Assembly: GCA_016763895.1 (NCBI GenBank)
Contig: JAESSV010000240.1
Location: forward strand, 1 to 12,253
From: Magnetovibrio sp.
Lineage (GTDB): Bacteria > Pseudomonadota > Alphaproteobacteria > Rhodospirillales > Magnetovibrionaceae
Reading direction: 5' to 3'
Length of the DNA stretch: 12,253 nt
Part shown: positions 9,317 to 12,253 of the stretch, piece by piece
How the letters are laid out: every line of letters starts with the position of its first letter
Position numbering within the stretch: position 1 is the stretch's first letter
The notes under the pieces: model-generated
What the model saw: the letters and a program-made list of their open reading frames with translations, nothing else
What the model was told of the DNA's origin: nothing
The model's database searches: none
Program-made: the position numbers and the translations under genes

Positions 9317-9352
9317 TACAATGTCCAAGGCTTTTACAATGTCCAAGGCTTT
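9317..9352 (+). repeat. Perfect 18-bp tandem duplication spanning the start codon
   Basis: The unit TACAATGTCCAAGGCTTT occurs twice back to back (9317-9334 and 9335-9352). Each copy carries an ATG in the same frame, so the gene has two possible starts 18 bases apart and a protein beginning MSKAFT-MSKAL. Confidence 0.95.
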
Positions 9353-9947
9353 ATCGCCCATTCTAATTGACCGCAATCACCCGTCGCGGGCCGAGGCAGA
9401 ATCCTTGATTTCCGGGGTTTACGAGCGTGAGTACGGCGCTAAGATTGTTGCGTTTTCCGATCTGTTAATTGCCCTTCCAGGTGATGATGGTGTGTTAAAG
9501 GCGGCGGCAGGATTGCGGATTGGCGGCAACTTCTTTTCCGAAATTTACCTTGATCGTCCCATCGAACGCGTTCTTTCCGATCACTGGCTTCCCCCCGCAA
9601 CCAGAGCTGAGATTGCCGAAGTCACGACTTTGGCGGCGTTGCACCCCAACGCTTCTCACGCCTTGTTTTCCGGCATCATTGGTTATTTAAATGCCTTGAA
9701 TGTTCGCTTTGCTTTTTTCACGGTGACCGAACGTCTGCACCGGATGCTCATTCGCGCCGGCATTCCCGCCGAGGAACTGGCCACGGCAAAAGCTGAACAT
9801 GTTCACAATGCTGAAGAATGGGGACGTTATTACGCCACCAATCCCAAAGTTGTTGCCATTCACGATGCGTTTGTTTCCATGCCCGCAACGCACGTTGACA
9901 CTTGCGTTGCCCCTCTCATTCGCGTCAAGAGCTCTCGCCTTGCGTGA
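9321..9947 (+). CDS. Thermostable-hemolysin-family protein (putative GNAT/autoinducer-synthase-like acyltransferase)
   Basis: 208 residues from the first ATG, or 202 from the second ATG at 9339. The protein matches the pattern of the thermostable hemolysin family: AAAGLRIGGNFFSEIYLDRP (61-80), AEIAEVTTLAAL (96-107), FAFFTVTERLHRMLIRAGI (130-148), and a C-terminal WGRYYATNPKVVAI (167-180). The family usually shows EVGNLA where this has EVTTLA. There is no signal peptide or membrane helix, so it is probably cytoplasmic and the name hemolysin should not be read as a pore-forming toxin. The fold is thought to resemble N-acyltransferases or acyl-homoserine-lactone synthases; that is my inference. 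GAAGG at 9304-9308 is 12 bases from the first ATG and 30 from the second, favouring the first. Its end overlaps the probable start of the acyl ligase. Confidence 0.83.
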   Translation: MSKAFTMSKALSPILIDRNHPSRAEAESLISGVYEREYGAKIVAFSDLLIALPGDDGVLKAAAGLRIGGNFFSEIYLDRPIERVLSDHWLPPATRAEIAEVTTLAALHPNASHALFSGIIGYLNALNVRFAFFTVTERLHRMLIRAGIPAEELATAKAEHVHNAEEWGRYYATNPKVVAIHDAFVSMPATHVDTCVAPLIRVKSSRLA

Positions 9948-11361
9948 GATTGTCACAGCACTTGCCGATCATGCGAAAACCATGCCCGAAGCACTTGCCG
10001 TTGTCGATGTGTCTGTCGCTGGTTCTGTCAATGGATTGGGGGGTTCTGTCAATGGATTGGGGCGCTTAAGCTTTAAAGAATTGGCCGGGCGCGTTGCCTA
10101 CCTTGCAAAAAGCCTTCAAAAAAGTCCCGAAACCATTGCCATTTTCGCACCCAATTGCGCCCTGTGGGTGATTGCCGATTTGGCCTTGGCGGTAGCCGGC
10201 AAAACCATGGTGCCGCTGCCCACTTTTTTTTCGCCAGAACAACTGTCTCATATCCTTCAAGATTCCAAAGTTGACCTCATTTTAACCGTTGCAAGCCTAG
10301 AAGACCAAGCCAAGGCCCTTGGTCGACCCTGTAGGGTGTTAAGTGAAACCGATGACACCCGCCTGCCCTTGCCAGACGATTTAAGCGCTGCGGACAAATC
10401 TGGGCGCATCATTTACACATCTGGCACAACAGGAACCCCCAAAGGGGTGCGCATAGGCTCACGTCAAATTTCAGCCAGTGCCCAAGGCCTGGTCGCCGCC
10501 AGTGGCGCCACCAAAGAAGACCGTTACTTGTCGGTCTTGCCTTTTTCATTGTTGCTGGAACAAATCGCGGCGATTTGTGTGCCGCTGATCGCCGGTGCCC
10601 CCCTTTATATTGAGGCCAGCGCTGCGGCGGCCGCGACCCAGGGCGATATTAAACCCCTTGTCCAAGCCTATCAAACCCATCAACCCACGGCCTCCGTCTT
10701 GGTTCCCAGCCTGTTAAGTGCCTGGGTTCAAGGTTTGTTGGCGATGAGATTAGAAGCCCCCGAAAGCTTGCGATTTGTCGCCGTTGGCGGGGCTCCGGTG
10801 TCCCCGGCTCTTGCGGATACGGCATGGGCTTTGGGCATTCCCGTCCACGAAGGTTATGGTTTGTCGGAATGTTGTTCCGTGGTCAGCGTCAATCGCCCCG
10901 GCGCCCGCAAACCCGGCACCGTGGGCCTCCCCCTTGATGGAACACACATCAGCATTGTCGATGGGGAAATCGTCATCAAAGGCCCCACGGTTATGGATGG
11001 GTATTTAGGCCGCGAGAATTTAGACGGGCAAGTTTGGCATACGGGCGATTTGGGTGAAATAACCGAACACGGTGAAGTGCGCATTTTCGGGCGCAAAGAC
11101 AAATTGATCGTCACCCAAAATGGCCGCAACATCAATCCCGAATGGATTGAAACCCTGGCCCAAGATGCACCCGGCGTGGTTATGGCCAAGCTAACCCTGA
11201 CACCTGAACAAGACTTGGTGTTAAATGTAACGCATGTGCCAGGCATTGAAATTGAAGACTTGCCAAACACCGTTCGTGCAGCCCTAAGCGGTGCGCCAGA
11301 TTATGCCCAACCGACACAAATTACGTTGACGAATATGACAAGTTTAAGGACCGCACCATGA
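9940..11361 (+). CDS. AMP-forming acyl ligase (ANL superfamily), lacking the A10 lysine region
   Basis: A 473-residue adenylate-forming enzyme expected to activate a carboxylic or fatty acid with ATP. Motifs, numbered from the TTG start: phosphate-binding IIYTSGTTGTPKG (157-169), VAVGGAPVSP (280-289), GYGLSE (305-310), WHTGDLGE (366-373), and the hinge GRKDKLIVTQNGRNINPEWI (384-403). The chain stops about 20 residues after PDY (452-454), and no A10 lysine motif (PxxxxGK) is present, so the acyl-adenylation step may be impaired or rely on another residue. The frame is open upstream to ATG 9799, but that would overlap the preceding gene by 149 bases and add residues unlike the family. TTG 9940 with AAGAG 8 bases upstream gives the family-like start REIVTALADHAK; ATG 9982 is an alternative. 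The stop overlaps the next ATG (ATGA), a sign of coupling. Confidence 0.88.
   Translation: MREIVTALADHAKTMPEALAVVDVSVAGSVNGLGGSVNGLGRLSFKELAGRVAYLAKSLQKSPETIAIFAPNCALWVIADLALAVAGKTMVPLPTFFSPEQLSHILQDSKVDLILTVASLEDQAKALGRPCRVLSETDDTRLPLPDDLSAADKSGRIIYTSGTTGTPKGVRIGSRQISASAQGLVAASGATKEDRYLSVLPFSLLLEQIAAICVPLIAGAPLYIEASAAAAATQGDIKPLVQAYQTHQPTASVLVPSLLSAWVQGLLAMRLEAPESLRFVAVGGAPVSPALADTAWALGIPVHEGYGLSECCSVVSVNRPGARKPGTVGLPLDGTHISIVDGEIVIKGPTVMDGYLGRENLDGQVWHTGDLGEITEHGEVRIFGRKDKLIVTQNGRNINPEWIETLAQDAPGVVMAKLTLTPEQDLVLNVTHVPGIEIEDLPNTVRAALSGAPDYAQPTQITLTNMTSLRTAP
10021..10062 (+). repeat. Perfect 21-bp in-frame tandem duplication (GSVNGLG twice)
   Basis: Two identical 21-base units, 10021-10041 and 10042-10062, lie in frame near the 5' end of the acyl-ligase gene and add one extra copy of the heptapeptide GSVNGLG just before the conserved RLSFKELAGRV segment. 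Identity of the copies, including all wobble bases, indicates a recent event. Confidence 0.95.
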
Positions 11362-12035
11362 CATTTTTTAAAAAATTAATGGATGAAACAGCTTCCCAAC
11401 GCGAAGAATTCCAATCCATTGCTTTGATCCAACACACCGTTCAACATGGCGTCACGCCAGAACTCTATGCGTCATATCTTGAACAAGCTTATCGCCATGT
11501 ACGTTATACGGTGCCCTTGTTGGAACAAGCCCGCGACACCTGTCTTGCCCAAGGGGATGAAAGCTACATTGAAGCGCTTAACGAATACATCGAAGAAGAA
11601 ACAGGGCACGACGAATGGATTTTAGAAGACATTTCAGCCTTGGGATTCGATTCAGAATCGGTCCGCAACGGACAAGGCGGTTTTGCGTGTCGCATCATGA
11701 TTGGCTATGCCTATTACGCGATTGAACGCATTAGCCCCTATGCTTTGTTGGGCATGGTCCATGTTTTAGAAGGCATGTCTGTCGTCTTGGCGGACAAAGC
11801 TGCGGGTTCAATTGCCAAAAGTTTTGGCGACACCCCTCCCGATGCGTTTTCCTATCTCACCAGCCACGGCGCGTTAGATATAGAACACGTCCAGTTTTTT
11901 GAAGATTTGGTCAATGGCATCAAAACCCCGGAAATTGAACGTATTATCATCTCTGCTGCCAAGGACTTTTACACCCTGTTTGGAAATATTTTTCGCGAAC
12001 TTGGCACAAATCGCCTTAGCCCAACAACACCTTAA
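11358..12035 (+). CDS. Haem-oxygenase-like probable diiron oxidase (iron-containing redox enzyme / TenA-like fold)
   Basis: A 225-residue soluble, all-helical protein of the haem-oxygenase/TenA-like superfamily, here of the iron-containing redox (HDO) type. Candidate metal ligands sit where that family has them: ExxH at Glu81-His84 (EEETGHDEW), Asp91, Glu138 (HVLEGMS), and DxxH at Asp174-His177 (ALDIEHVQFF), with a further acidic residue possible in the first helices near His47. Characterised relatives oxidise or decarboxylate acyl or amino-acid substrates with O2. Residues RHVRYTVPLLEQA (46-58) and an aromatic YAYYAIERISPYAL stretch (117-130) are also typical. The ATG overlaps the ligase stop by 4 bases, strongly suggesting that the ligase product or its acyl chain is the substrate. 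Annotation pipelines may call it TenA or a TenA transcriptional regulator; the ExxH/DxxH pattern argues against thiaminase. Confidence 0.83.
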   Translation: MTFFKKLMDETASQREEFQSIALIQHTVQHGVTPELYASYLEQAYRHVRYTVPLLEQARDTCLAQGDESYIEALNEYIEEETGHDEWILEDISALGFDSESVRNGQGGFACRIMIGYAYYAIERISPYALLGMVHVLEGMSVVLADKAAGSIAKSFGDTPPDAFSYLTSHGALDIEHVQFFEDLVNGIKTPEIERIIISAAKDFYTLFGNIFRELGTNRLSPTTP

Positions 12036-12058
12036 ACCTTAGATGAATAGGATTTTCC

Positions 12059-12253
12059 ATGAACATTAACGGTAAAATAATTGTTGTCACTGGCGCTGAT
12101 CTGGCATTGGATTTTACTGATGCCGGTTATGCAACTTCAGTCGGGCTTTCTCTCAATGAACTGCTCGATGTGGCTAGAAAGCTGTATGGGGCCGCCGGGA
12201 ATAAATGTGACATAGTGATCGCAGAGCTTGCCGATGGCCTTTACCAAAGCGAA
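12059..12253 (+). CDS. Start of an unrecognised gene; SDR-like first 13 residues, then a different segment (runs off the window)
   Basis: 65 codons are visible, open to the last base. TAGGA (12048-12052) is 6 bases before the ATG, so the start is well supported and 23 bases separate it from the diiron oxidase. The protein begins MNINGKIIVVTGA, the usual opening of a short-chain dehydrogenase, but the TGxxxGxG nucleotide loop does not follow. Instead it continues ADLALDFTDAGYATSVGLS and ends IVIAELADGLYQSE, which reminds me of the central part of dethiobiotin-synthetase-like P-loop proteins (LDFTDAG, EIADGL), whose N-terminal P-loop would then be missing. Leucine codons also shift: CTG 3 of 9 here against 1 of 20 in the preceding gene. 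A fusion, a deletion scar or an assembly join are all possible. Function not assigned. Confidence 0.6.
   Translation, partial: MNINGKIIVVTGADLALDFTDAGYATSVGLSLNELLDVARKLYGAAGNKCDIVIAELADGLYQSE

Noticed and set aside
9799-9939. Upstream extension of the acyl-ligase reading frame to ATG 9799
   Set aside because: It lies in another frame of the hemolysin-family gene's conserved 3' end (WGRYYATNPKVV), and its residues do not resemble an ANL N-terminus.
9321-9947. A secreted pore-forming haemolysin
   Set aside because: There is no signal peptide, membrane-active segment or repeat; only the family name suggests toxin activity.
11358-12035. Thiaminase II (TenA) linked to thiC in the same window
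   Set aside because: The ExxH and DxxH metal-ligand pattern fits diiron oxidases, and the gene is coupled to the acyl ligase and far from thiC.

Overview
The window reads as a chromosomal stretch of a Gram-negative proteobacterium, most likely an alphaproteobacterium of the Rhodospirillales type. This is an impression from protein style: an HBM-sensor hybrid kinase, a YfcA-like permease directly after thiC, and a DUF6134 / thermostable-hemolysin-like / AMP-ligase row. Base composition is moderate and leucine codons favour TTG, CTT and TTA. I could not run a taxonomic search. No rRNA, tRNA, CRISPR array or insertion sequence is visible.

Bases 1-2189, plus strand. The 3' half of thiC (thiamine pyrimidine synthase, with its CxxCxxxxC iron-sulfur motif) is followed 7 bases later by a TSUP/YfcA-type membrane permease. 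A small orphan lipoprotein gene comes next.

Bases 2385-8377, a signalling block. A plus-strand membrane histidine kinase carries a periplasmic CxxCH haem-c motif between its two membrane helices, then HAMP, two PAS domains and a kinase core. It converges on a minus-strand pair: a 1040-residue hybrid kinase (HBM sensor, HAMP, kinase core, degenerate receiver, intact receiver, HPt) and a single-domain CheY-like receiver that starts on the base after the hybrid's stop codon. The two transcription units end with a 4-base overlap of their stop codons. None of the three proteins has a DNA-binding output domain, so the output is presumably protein-protein contact. The hybrid kinase has Gly in place of the adenine-contacting Asp of its G1 box, so its own catalytic competence is in doubt.

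Bases 8596-12253, plus strand, a tightly packed row: an exported DUF6134-type protein, a thermostable-hemolysin-family protein, an AMP-forming acyl ligase that ends before the A10 lysine, a haem-oxygenase-like probable diiron oxidase, and the start of a fifth gene that runs off the window. Overlapping starts and stops in the middle of the row point to one operon. The set (GNAT/autoinducer-synthase-like acyltransferase candidate, carboxylate-activating enzyme, oxidase) looks like an uncharacterised small-molecule or lipid-modifying pathway, and this is the best candidate here for an undescribed system. The first two enzyme genes each carry a perfect short in-frame tandem duplication near their 5' end (18 and 21 bp). 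The fifth gene begins like a short-chain dehydrogenase for about 13 residues and then changes character, which suggests a gene fusion, a deletion scar or an assembly join.
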